Positions 55,495 to 62,975 of a DNA stretch of 64,000 bases are shown here, one piece after another. The notes under the pieces were generated by a model that saw nothing but the letters and a program-made list of their open reading frames with translations, was not told the DNA's origin and did not search any database. Origin of the DNA: Chitinophagales bacterium (GTDB taxonomy: Bacteria > Bacteroidota > Bacteroidia > Chitinophagales > JADIYW01). A program made the translations under genes and the position numbers. The stretch is taken from the NCBI GenBank assembly GCA_019694955.1, contig JAIBAX010000013.1, positions 1 to 64,000 on the forward strand, read 5' to 3'. The stretch's first letter is position 1. The number at the start of each line of letters is the position of its first letter.

Positions 55495-56319
55495 TTAATG
55501 ATTTTTAGAAGCAAATGTTTGAATAATGGAAAAACCTGCTTCATCAATACCATAAGTAAGTGAATCTATTTTAGAGGTGAAGTAGTTATAGAAAATAATG
55601 GCCAACATAGAAGTACCAATACCGAAAGCTGTATTGATAAGTGCTTCAGAGATACCTGTTGCTAAAGCTGAAGTATCTGGTGCTCCTGTATTTGCCAATG
55701 CCGCAAATGCACGAATCATACCAAGTACTGTACCCAACAATCCTAATAAAGTGGAAATAGAAGCCAAAGTAGCTAAAATAGTTAGGTTTTTCTCTAACAT
55801 AGGCATCTCCAAAGAAGTAGCTTCTTCAATATCTTTAGCTATGCCTAACTCTTTCTTTTCATTGTCGAGGACATTATTCGCTTCCATCTCTTTAAATTTC
55901 AACAAACCTGCTTTCACAACATTTGCTACAACACCTTGCTGAGCATCACATTCTTTTAAAGCTTTATCAATATCATTTCCACGAATCATGTTGCGTACCT
56001 TTACAACGAAATCTGCAACACTACCTTTACCTCCTGCTTTGCCAATGGTAATGAAACGCTCAATCGTCATGACAATAGTCGTCAATAAACATGTAATCAA
56101 AATTGGTACAATGAAACCTCCTTTATAAATAATCCCTAAAAAATTACCTGGTAGAGGATGTCCTTTAGGATCACCGCCTTCAAAATTACTCGGATTTCCC
56201 ATGACAAATTTGTAAATCAAGATTGAAACAATCAATAAAATGGGAATTGTAATCATTGCAAACGTTGATTTCATTGCATCTGAAGCGCCTCCTGATGAAG
56301 CTGTTTTTTGTTGACTCAT
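55495..56319 (-). CDS. exbB: ExbB/MotA/TolQ family proton channel
   Basis: From the ATG at 56319 the protein has 274 residues, with a cytoplasmic N-terminus, a first membrane helix (MITIPILLIVSILIYKFVM), and the conserved two C-terminal helices (NLTILATLASISTLLGLLGTVLGMI, then ALINTAFGIGTSMLAIIFYNYF). It is the stator-like part of the ExbBD motor. It is the first gene of the exbB-exbD-exbD-tonB operon. An in-frame TTG at 56325 adds two residues and is unlikely. The -7 element TATTTTTG is at 56366-56373, leaving a leader of about 40 nt. Confidence 0.96.
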   Translation of the reverse strand: MSQQKTASSGGASDAMKSTFAMITIPILLIVSILIYKFVMGNPSNFEGGDPKGHPLPGNFLGIIYKGGFIVPILITCLLTTIVMTIERFITIGKAGGKGSVADFVVKVRNMIRGNDIDKALKECDAQQGVVANVVKAGLLKFKEMEANNVLDNEKKELGIAKDIEEATSLEMPMLEKNLTILATLASISTLLGLLGTVLGMIRAFAALANTGAPDTSALATGISEALINTAFGIGTSMLAIIFYNYFTSKIDSLTYGIDEAGFSIIQTFASKNH

Positions 56320-56365
56320 ATCCAACTTTTTTAGTGTTTTAGTTAATATTAAATTAATGAAGCCC

Positions 56366-56373
56366 CAAAAATA
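56366..56373 (-). promoter_or_regulatory. Promoter -7 element of the exbB-tonB operon
   Basis: Minus-strand TATTTTTG fits TAnnTTTG, about 46 nt ahead of the exbB ATG. No clear -33 word. Confidence 0.5.
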
Positions 56374-56500
56374 GCAATAAACTTAAATTTTACTACCCTG
56401 TTGGCTTTTTTTTTGACGATTTTTTTTAACATTTAATATACGTTATCGAAATACTGTGATAAATAACGATGAAAACGAATGACTTATTGTGTTTGGAAGT

Positions 56501-56944
56501 CTAAATCTTTTTTTCATTTAAAAGTGCATCTTCTCTGCGAATGATGTCTGCCAAAGAGTTTTCTTTTAATAATTTAACCGTTACAGCTCTTACCTCAGAA
56601 AAAAGGTCTCTAATACCACACACTTCTTCATCTTTACACTCCTCACACCGTTCATAATATTTATAAGACACACAAGGTAGATAAGCGATTGCTCCATCAA
56701 ACAAGCGCATCACATCTGCAATATTCACTTGATCTGCAGGTTTTATCAGGTAATACCCTCCTCCTTTGCCTTTTTTGCTGTTTAGAATTCCGGCGTTTTT
56801 TAAATCTAACAAAATTGCTTCCAAGAATTTTTGCGGGATATGCTCACTTTGAGCTATTTCACTAATCAATACGGGTGATTTCTCGGGTTGTTTAGCAAGA
56901 TAAACAAGCGCATTAATGGCATATTTTGTCTTCTTAGATAACAT
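56501..56944 (-). CDS. Rrf2 family transcriptional regulator, IscR-like
   Basis: A 147-residue protein with an N-terminal winged helix (KTKYAINALVYLAKQPEKSPVLISEIAQ) and the GKGGGYYLIKP wing. The Cys cluster C91, C100, C103 and C109 is in the region where IscR-type proteins bind an Fe-S cluster. It should sense iron-sulfur status, oxidative or nitrosative stress, or a metabolite, and repress or activate genes. It is a single gene divergent from the GNAT gene. Its target is not evident. Confidence 0.93.
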   Translation of the reverse strand: MLSKKTKYAINALVYLAKQPEKSPVLISEIAQSEHIPQKFLEAILLDLKNAGILNSKKGKGGGYYLIKPADQVNIADVMRLFDGAIAYLPCVSYKYYERCEECKDEEVCGIRDLFSEVRAVTVKLLKENSLADIIRREDALLNEKKI

Positions 56945-57076
56945 ATTACTAGCGATTACTCAATAAAGTGGGTAAAGTTAATCATTTTGATAGATTAACA
57001 TGAGAACAGAAATAAATTAATACAAATTCGAATTAACTGGTTTAATTCATTTTTTAGTTATCGAAATTGTTTTGTA

Positions 57077-57084
57077 TAAATTTG
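57077..57084 (+). promoter_or_regulatory. Promoter -7 element of the GNAT gene
   Basis: TAAATTTG, 5 nt before the ATG at 57090. It falls inside the longer TTG-started frame (57072), which argues for the ATG. Confidence 0.6.
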
Positions 57085-57089
57085 CAGTC

Positions 57090-57578
57090 ATGACGGATAT
57101 GCCAACTTATAAAATAAAACTGCTCGACGAGGCCTACTATCATAACGTACTCGATTTATACGACTCACTTCTGCTAAATCAAACATATATTTTAGAAGAT
57201 AACTCAACCAGAAGAAACTTCTTAGAACTTATCAGCGGAATTAATTATACGACATGGGTAATTTTGGAAGAACACGCTGAAAATTTTGCCGGAATTATTC
57301 TATTACATCATGTAAATTCTGTGGATAAAAGTGCTGAAATCGGCATCCTTCTTTCTATTGACTTTCAGGGGAAATCTATTTTCAACAAGGTATTTCCTCT
57401 TGTCAAGGCTTATGCCAAATCTATCCATGAAATAACTACGCTTCTTGCAGTCATTCATGAACAAAACGTTTATGCACATAAAACGGCTATATCAAATGGA
57501 TTTATCTTATGCACAAAAAATGCAAAAATGGACGAATTTGACCGTCATAATAGATATATTTACGCACTTAAAATTTAA
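57090..57578 (+). CDS. GNAT-type acetyltransferase-like protein
   Basis: From the ATG at 57090 the protein has 162 residues, with a GNAT-fold layout: WVILEEHAENFAGIILLHHV as the central strands, AEIGILLSIDFQGKSIFNKVF as the acetyl-CoA-binding segment and a C-terminal half with VIHEQNVYAHKTAISNGF, a typical GNAT end. The acceptor is unknown. It lies 11 nt before pdxJ and so is probably cotranscribed with it. Confidence 0.75.
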   Translation: MTDMPTYKIKLLDEAYYHNVLDLYDSLLLNQTYILEDNSTRRNFLELISGINYTTWVILEEHAENFAGIILLHHVNSVDKSAEIGILLSIDFQGKSIFNKVFPLVKAYAKSIHEITTLLAVIHEQNVYAHKTAISNGFILCTKNAKMDEFDRHNRYIYALKI

Positions 57579-57589
57579 TGCTGAGGTGA

Positions 57590-58312
57590 ATGACAAAACT
57601 AAGTGTAAATCTGAACAAAGTAGCCCTTATTAGAAATTCCAGGGGTGCTGATTATCCGAATTTGGTAAATGTTGCGCTAGATTGTGAGCGATTTGGTGCC
57701 GACGGCATCACCATACATCCTCGCCCGGATGAACGGCATGCAAAATATATGGATGTAGCCACCTTAAAAGCCGCCATACACAGCGAATTAAATATTGAAG
57801 GATATCCTGACAAAAAATTTATAGAAACAATCTTAAACAATCGCCCGCATCAGGTTACACTGGTACCTGATGAACCTGGCCAGTTAACTTCTGACCATGG
57901 TTGGAATACGATAAAACAGGAAAGTTTTTTAAAAGATGTCATCCAAACTTTGAAAACTTCGGGGGCGCGTGTCTCTTTATTTTGCGATCCTGATAACAAA
58001 ATGGTTGATGGAGCGAAATCATGTGGTGCAGATAGGATTGAACTTTATACCGGACCATACTCATGGAACTATGGCAAACACAGGGAATCTGCCATCCAAG
58101 ATTATGTAACTGCAGCGAAACATGCGCATGCCATAGGTTTAGGCATTAATGCAGGTCATGACCTAAACTTGGAGAACCTTAAATATTTTAAGGAAAATAT
58201 CCCTTTCTTAGATGAGGTTTCCATTGGACACGCTTTAATTTGTGACGCCATTTACTTAGGTTTGGAAAATACAATTAGAATGTACCAAAAACTTTTAAAT
58301 GATGTACTGTAA
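57590..58312 (+). CDS. pdxJ: Pyridoxine 5'-phosphate synthase
   Basis: A full-length 240-residue TIM-barrel enzyme (TKLSVNLNKVALIRNSRG start, GADGITIHPRPDERH, and VSLFCDPDNKMV). It condenses 1-deoxy-D-xylulose 5-phosphate with 3-amino-2-oxopropyl phosphate to give pyridoxine 5'-phosphate in the DXP-dependent vitamin B6 pathway. PdxA and other steps are not in the window. It follows the GNAT gene by 11 nt. Confidence 0.97.
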   Translation: MTKLSVNLNKVALIRNSRGADYPNLVNVALDCERFGADGITIHPRPDERHAKYMDVATLKAAIHSELNIEGYPDKKFIETILNNRPHQVTLVPDEPGQLTSDHGWNTIKQESFLKDVIQTLKTSGARVSLFCDPDNKMVDGAKSCGADRIELYTGPYSWNYGKHRESAIQDYVTAAKHAHAIGLGINAGHDLNLENLKYFKENIPFLDEVSIGHALICDAIYLGLENTIRMYQKLLNDVL

Positions 58313-58350
58313 GGAAGTGATTGTTTTAAATACTAACCAATAAAATTATA

Positions 58351-59280
58351 ATGAAAGCTTATATCTATTTTTTATTACTTATGTCACTTAGTCAGGTACT
58401 GAATGGGCAAGGTTGTAGTGACGCAGGTGTATGTAGTGCCGGAGACATGGGCATTTCCCCATTAGAGCATGTTAGAGATTCTGCACAACAAAACAAGGTA
58501 CAGAAACTTGGCATTTCTCTTTCTTTTGGTTTAGGAGAAAAAAGTATCGGCTACCTTACTACCCAATTAGAAGGAAATTTTCAAGTAGGTAGAAATTCTT
58601 ACTTACAAACTAAAATACCCTTAACGGGATATTTCAGTGATTATAAGAATGGATTTGGCGTGGGTGATATTTCACTTACATTTACGCAAGCTGTCTTAAA
58701 TAAAAATGGGTTTGGGTTAAGTTTTTTTTCTGGTGTAAAAATTCCTACTTCCCGAGCAAATACGCCTGAAAGATTGCCTTTGGTGTACCAAACAAGCTTG
58801 GGTTCTTTAGATGTTCTATTAGGTACGGAGTTTCATTATAAGGGCACTCAAGTAGGAATTGGGTATCAACACTCTTTACTATCTACAAATAATACTTATA
58901 CCGGATACCTTTTGGAGATGGGCGACAGTTCATCTTCATTTCCTAATACCTATAAATTTAAAAGAAGACCCGATATAGCCTTTAGGATACAGCAACACTT
59001 TGAATTCAATAAGTTTTCACTTAACTTAGGAGTTATACCTATATTACATATCGGTAATGATACTTATGAAACAGCTTTCGGTGAAAGGGCAGAAATTATC
59101 GGTTCCAAAGGGGCAACCATTAACTTGACTGCAGGTATGGGTTATCAACCAACAAGTAATGCGAAGATTAACCTTCAATTAGCAGCACCCGTTTTAGTGA
59201 GGGATATTCGTCCGGATGGACTTACCCGCTCGTTCGTTATTCAGGTGGGCTACCAGCATAGTTTTAGTAAAAATAAATGA
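58351..59280 (+). CDS. Secreted beta-barrel-like outer-membrane protein
   Basis: A 309-residue protein with a signal peptide (YIYFLLLMSLSQVLNGQ) and a Cys-containing start (GCSDAGVCSAGDMG) followed by alternating strands with aromatic ends (FGVGDISLTFTQAVL, TQVGIGYQHSLLS, INLQLAAPVLVRDIRP). The ending IQVGYQHSF is compatible with an outer-membrane barrel C-terminus. It resembles the broad 'transporter'/MetA-like outer-membrane families. Role unknown. It is 38 nt after pdxJ and followed by a terminator. Confidence 0.75.
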   Translation: MKAYIYFLLLMSLSQVLNGQGCSDAGVCSAGDMGISPLEHVRDSAQQNKVQKLGISLSFGLGEKSIGYLTTQLEGNFQVGRNSYLQTKIPLTGYFSDYKNGFGVGDISLTFTQAVLNKNGFGLSFFSGVKIPTSRANTPERLPLVYQTSLGSLDVLLGTEFHYKGTQVGIGYQHSLLSTNNTYTGYLLEMGDSSSSFPNTYKFKRRPDIAFRIQQHFEFNKFSLNLGVIPILHIGNDTYETAFGERAEIIGSKGATINLTAGMGYQPTSNAKINLQLAAPVLVRDIRPDGLTRSFVIQVGYQHSFSKNK

Positions 59281-59356
59281 TGGCGTCCGAAAAGGAAAAA
59301 TGAGGGCCGTGAGCATTGCATATATAAAATTTTCTCCAATTACCTAAATAAAAAGA

Positions 59357-59381
59357 GGCTGTCGTGATTTTTCAGACAGCC
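59357..59381 (+). terminator. Terminator after the barrel-like gene
   Basis: Arms GGCTGTC and GACAGCC with an 11-nt loop, about 77 nt past the stop. It is probably used by the plus-strand transcript. Confidence 0.6.
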
Positions 59382-59395
59382 CCAAAAGTATTCTG

Positions 59396-59437
59396 TTTAA
59401 CCCAGAAAAAGCGTCTAACGCCATTTTCTGGGTTAAA
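59396..59437. repeat. Long perfect hairpin of the TTTAACCCAG family
   Basis: Two 14-nt arms (TTTAACCCAGAAAA and complement) enclose an inner 4-bp stem GCGT/ACGC around a 3-nt loop. It lies 12 nt beyond the ndk stop between convergent genes. Fragments of the same element occur near 10139 and 31707-31730. Confidence 0.8.
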
Positions 59438-59448
59438 ATTGGTTTTGT

Positions 59449-59868
59449 TTAGAAACGCTCTAATCCTGAGAAGAAGAAATTTCCTTCAATAGCAGCATTC
59501 TCGTCGGAATCTGAACCATGAACAGCATTTTCGCCGATGCTTTTAGCATATTTCTTACGGATGGTTCCTTCTTCCGCTTGTGCCGGGTTGGTAGCACCAA
59601 TCAATTTACGAAAATCTTCCACTGCATTATCTTTTTCCAAGATTGCAGCAACAATAGGTCCGCGACTCATAAATTCCACCAATTCACCATAGAAAGGTCT
59701 TTCCTTATGCACTTCATAGAAAGCACCTGCTTTTTCTTCGCTTAACTTTGTGTACTTCATTGCAACGATACGAAATCCCGCGTTATTAATCATCGCCAGT
59801 ATGTTACCGATATTGCCTGCTTCTACTGCATCCGGTTTAATCATCGTAAAAGTTCTGTTACTTGCCAT
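59449..59868 (-). CDS. ndk: Nucleoside diphosphate kinase
   Basis: A full-length 139-residue enzyme. The active-site His is H117 in NAVHGSDS, and [16 protein letters not shown] opens the chain. It transfers the gamma-phosphate of ATP to nucleoside diphosphates and so balances NTP and dNTP pools. The -7 element TATCTTTG is at 59886-59893. It is a single gene, convergent with the barrel-like gene. Confidence 0.98.
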   Translation of the reverse strand: MASNRTFTMIKPDAVEAGNIGNILAMINNAGFRIVAMKYTKLSEEKAGAFYEVHKERPFYGELVEFMSRGPIVAAILEKDNAVEDFRKLIGATNPAQAEEGTIRKKYAKSIGENAVHGSDSDENAAIEGNFFFSGLERF

Positions 59869-59885
59869 TTTTTTAAAATTTTGTG

Positions 59886-59893
59886 CAAAGATA
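59886..59893 (-). promoter_or_regulatory. Promoter -7 element of ndk
   Basis: Minus-strand TATCTTTG, 17 nt ahead of the ndk ATG. Confidence 0.6.
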
Positions 59894-59996
59894 AGAGGCT
59901 TAAATCTAGTATTGGTTTATTAAAAAATTAAATCACCAATTTATGATTCGAATAATATGTACTCACATTAAATACAGCACCAAAAAACTATACATA

Positions 59997-60085
59997 TATC
60001 CTTGAACCATCAACCGACCAACTGTGAACTTTAATGGTACAACAACCATCTTCACATTTCCAAATCTCCTAATCTCCAAATAATG
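59997..60085. repeat. Inverted copy of the GAATTTGG-type low-complexity repeat
   Basis: The segment has CTTCACATTTCCAAATCTCC and CTAATCTCCAAATAATG, the reverse complement of the GGAGATTTGGAAATGTGAAG words of the 14.6- and 16.8-kb tracts, plus CGACCAACTGTGAAC. It fills the spacer between ndk and the NrnA-like gene. Confidence 0.6.
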
Positions 60086-60109
60086 TTTTGAAAATTACCA
60101 TGAAATGTT

Positions 60110-60117
60110 GACCTTTG
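60110..60117 (+). promoter_or_regulatory. Promoter -7-like element of the NrnA-like gene
   Basis: GACCTTTG (one mismatch to TAnnTTTG) lies 5 nt before the ATG at 60123, as in several other genes here. It supports that start over the ATG at 60105. Confidence 0.45.
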
Positions 60118-60122
60118 CAACG

Positions 60123-61136
60123 ATGTTAACAGGAAATATTGAAGTATTAAGGGATGGATTATCCCGACCGAGAAAAATTGTTGTCACCACGCATCAGAAA
60201 CCGGATGGAGATGCCATGGGGTCAAGTTTAGCCATGTACCATTATCTCATTAGCAAAGGACACCAAGTTACAGTAGTTACCCCAACTGATTATCCTGAAT
60301 TTTTGAAATGGATGCCGGGCAATGACAAAGTGGTCATTTATGAGCAAAAAAAAATGCCTGCGGAAAAGGCTGTTCAAGAGGCTGACATTATTTTCTGCTT
60401 AGATTTCAATGCTTTACACCGCATTCAGCCCATTGATGGCTTGGTTGGTGATGCCTTGAGTTATAAAATTCTAATCGATCACCACCTCGAACCGGAAGAT
60501 TTCACAGATTTGCGTTTTTGGGATATTAAGGCATCTTCAACCTGTGAGTTGACATACGATTTTATTCACCTTCTTGAAGAAACACCGGGTCTTTCTATCG
60601 ACTGCTGTTCATGCTTGTATACCGGTCTATTAACAGATACTGGAAACTTTACCAATGGAGCAACCACAGCAAAAGCCATGAAACTAGCAGCACAACTATT
60701 GGAGAATGGAATAGATTTCATGGAAATTCAGGAAAAATTATTCAATAACAACTCTGAGTCCAGAATGCGTTTCATCGGGAACTCTTTATTAAACAGAATG
60801 GTCATTGTACCTGAAATTGAAACTGCATATATTACAGTCAATAAGGAAGATGGCAGACAGTTTAATCTTCAACCGGGAGATACCGAAGGACTGGTTAATT
60901 ACGGATTGGGTATCAAAGGCATTAAGTTGTCCATATTAATCAAAGAAGAACCCGGAATCATTAAATTATCCTTTAGAAGTAAAGGAGATTTAAACGTCAA
61001 CGAATTTGCGAGACAACATTTTAATGGTGGTGGACATAAAAATGCTGCCGGAGGGAAATCGAATGAGAAATTAGATGTTGTCATAAAAAAAATCGTCGAC
61101 TTACTGAAACTGAGTAAAGCCCGAAAGAAAATTTAA
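60123..61136 (+). CDS. nrnA: DHH/DHHA1 phosphoesterase, NrnA-like (oligoribonuclease/pAp phosphatase)
   Basis: From the ATG at 60123 the protein has 337 residues. The DHH domain has VVTTHQKPDGDAMGSS (DxD metal motif) and ILIDHHLEPEDF (DHH). The C-terminal DHHA1 domain has FNGGGHKNAAGGKS. NrnA-type enzymes degrade short RNA (nanoRNA) and dephosphorylate 3'-phosphoadenosine 5'-phosphate. It is followed 11 nt later by the FKBP gene. Confidence 0.93.
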   Translation: MLTGNIEVLRDGLSRPRKIVVTTHQKPDGDAMGSSLAMYHYLISKGHQVTVVTPTDYPEFLKWMPGNDKVVIYEQKKMPAEKAVQEADIIFCLDFNALHRIQPIDGLVGDALSYKILIDHHLEPEDFTDLRFWDIKASSTCELTYDFIHLLEETPGLSIDCCSCLYTGLLTDTGNFTNGATTAKAMKLAAQLLENGIDFMEIQEKLFNNNSESRMRFIGNSLLNRMVIVPEIETAYITVNKEDGRQFNLQPGDTEGLVNYGLGIKGIKLSILIKEEPGIIKLSFRSKGDLNVNEFARQHFNGGGHKNAAGGKSNEKLDVVIKKIVDLLKLSKARKKI

Positions 61137-61147
61137 CGCAAGCTATT

Positions 61148-61858
61148 ATGAACAAAAATTATAAATGGGCATTAATTATTTCCTTGTCCTTCCTCCTTTT
61201 AGGTGGAATTGGTGCAAGCGTCTGGTATTTCTTTTTTAAAGACAAAGAAGCAAAGACGAAGGAAAGTGCCTTTGAGGACTATTTTGAAGACAATGGTGAA
61301 CCCAGTGCACTTGACTTTTCTGATATGGCATATGGTGAGATGGACTCATTGGAGCGACAAATATTAGACAAGGATATCGATAAAATCAAAGACTATGTCG
61401 ATGAAAAAGATTTAGGCAAATTCAAGAAAAATAAGCACGGTGTATTTATAAGGGTTGAAAAAGAAGGTAATGGCAAGTTCGCCGAGCGTGGCGATGAAGT
61501 CATCATGCACAGCAATGGCTATACAATTGATGGGAAAAAATTCTTTTCTACTTACGATTATAAGCAACCTCTCTCTTTTAAAGCCTTTACCGGGCAGATG
61601 ATACCGGGTTTTGACGAAGCCATAGAAAAATTTGATGAAGGCGCTGAGGGAACGATTATTGTACCTTCTCCCCTCGCATATGCCGATCAGGTAATTAAAG
61701 GTGTTCCCAAGTACTCTGTTATGCGCTTTGATATTAAAATAGTGAAGATTAAGAAAGCGCCTGTTCCAAAAACGAAAAAAAGCAATTCCGATTATGGCAT
61801 TAAATCGGTAGAAAAGGAAAAAGCGAAAACGAAAGGAATCAATGCTCCCGAAAAATAA
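61148..61858 (+). CDS. FKBP-type peptidyl-prolyl isomerase
   Basis: A 236-residue protein with an N-terminal hydrophobic segment (ALIISLSFLLLGGIGASVWYFFF) that probably anchors it in the inner membrane, a charged stretch, then an FKBP-like domain (about 88-200; GDEVIMHSNGYTIDGKKFFSTYDY, GFDEAIEKFDEGAEGTIIVPSPLAYAD). The C-terminal tail is Lys-rich. It should help fold periplasmic or membrane proteins. It follows the NrnA-like gene by 11 nt, so the two form an operon. Confidence 0.92.
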   Translation: MNKNYKWALIISLSFLLLGGIGASVWYFFFKDKEAKTKESAFEDYFEDNGEPSALDFSDMAYGEMDSLERQILDKDIDKIKDYVDEKDLGKFKKNKHGVFIRVEKEGNGKFAERGDEVIMHSNGYTIDGKKFFSTYDYKQPLSFKAFTGQMIPGFDEAIEKFDEGAEGTIIVPSPLAYADQVIKGVPKYSVMRFDIKIVKIKKAPVPKTKKSNSDYGIKSVEKEKAKTKGINAPEK

Positions 61859-61969
61859 ACTGGGTTTTAAATTTTAAATGCTACATGCTAAATTATTATA
61901 GAAAACGATGGGTCTTCTTATCACAAAAGGAATTATAAAACAGTCCATTAATAAAATCAGTAATTCTAT

Positions 61970-61991
61970 GTTCTCGTGTAGACACAAGAAC
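61970..61991. repeat. Imperfect palindrome GTTCTCGTGT-AG-ACACAAGAAC
   Basis: Two 10-nt arms with one mismatch and an AG loop; related to the hairpin at 6689-6710. It lies in the spacer (61859-62063) between the FKBP and methyltransferase genes, in which I see no gene. Confidence 0.6.
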
Positions 61992-62063
61992 GCAAGTGGA
62001 CTAATTTATAAATCATTCTATTATTTTTTGGTATGATACCATATCAGTTTCAGTTAAGATAAA

Positions 62064-62897
62064 ATGATGAAAACGGCTCGCTCCATATTAAGAGATTGGT
62101 ACTATGGCATGCCCCTTTTTTGGAGAAAGTTTGCAAGGAAAGTATATTATTTTCCTAAAGACCTATTATCACAAAGAAAATCATTTGTCCCACCCGAAGG
62201 AGAAAATTTTATTGGCCCCGGGGATTTCGAAAAAATTGGTGTTGAATTTTTCAATTATTTACAAAAATACACGTTGCTACATCCCAACGCACATGTTTTG
62301 GAGGTTGGTTGTGGCATGGGGAGGATGGCGGTTCCATTCTTAGATTTTTTTAATAACGGCTCTTATAATGGATTTGATATTGTAGAAGAAGGCATCCTTT
62401 GGTGTACCAAAAAGATTGCACCCCAACATCCTAGATTTCATTTTCAAGTTGCAGACATATATAATAAGCTGTACAGACCAAATGGACGATTTAAGGCGAC
62501 AGAGTATAAATTCCCATACCAAAATGAACAATTTGACCTCGTTTTCCTTACAAGTGTTTTTACACATATGCCCGCCAATGAGGTAGAACATTATCTTGCA
62601 GAAATTCACAGGGTACTAAAAAAAGATGGGCAAGCATTTTTGACCTTATTTATTTTAGATGAGGAAGTGCGGCAACTACATTCTTCCGGAAAATCCTTCT
62701 TGCAGTTTTCCTTTCCACTGGAGAACTGTTTCACCATCAACGAAAAAATTCCCGAATCTAATATTGCTTTTGATTGGCAATACTTAACAGAGACCTTTGA
62801 AAAATACCCTTTTACATTATTAAACAGGCTTCATGGTTCGTGGAGTGGCAGAAAAGATTTTGTTAGTTTTCAGGATATCGTTATACTGAAAAAATAA
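62064..62897 (+). CDS. Class I SAM-dependent methyltransferase
   Basis: A 277-residue protein with the Rossmann-like SAM motif HVLEVGCGMGRMAVPFLDFF (residues 74-93) and the later motifs FDIVEEGILW and NEQFDLVFLTSVFTHMPANEVEHYL. It resembles methyltransferase 11-type enzymes. The first ~70 residues (RSILRDWYYGMPLFWRKFARKVYYF) are basic and aromatic, possibly for membrane or glycolipid association. The acceptor is unknown. No other gene is cotranscribed in sight. Confidence 0.9.
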   Translation: MMKTARSILRDWYYGMPLFWRKFARKVYYFPKDLLSQRKSFVPPEGENFIGPGDFEKIGVEFFNYLQKYTLLHPNAHVLEVGCGMGRMAVPFLDFFNNGSYNGFDIVEEGILWCTKKIAPQHPRFHFQVADIYNKLYRPNGRFKATEYKFPYQNEQFDLVFLTSVFTHMPANEVEHYLAEIHRVLKKDGQAFLTLFILDEEVRQLHSSGKSFLQFSFPLENCFTINEKIPESNIAFDWQYLTETFEKYPFTLLNRLHGSWSGRKDFVSFQDIVILKK

Positions 62898-62975
62898 AAA
62901 GGTCGTTTCGCTAGGTATTATTTTAAACCTTTTACTGATTTTTAAGTCAAATCATCATCACATTAATAAGATTGT

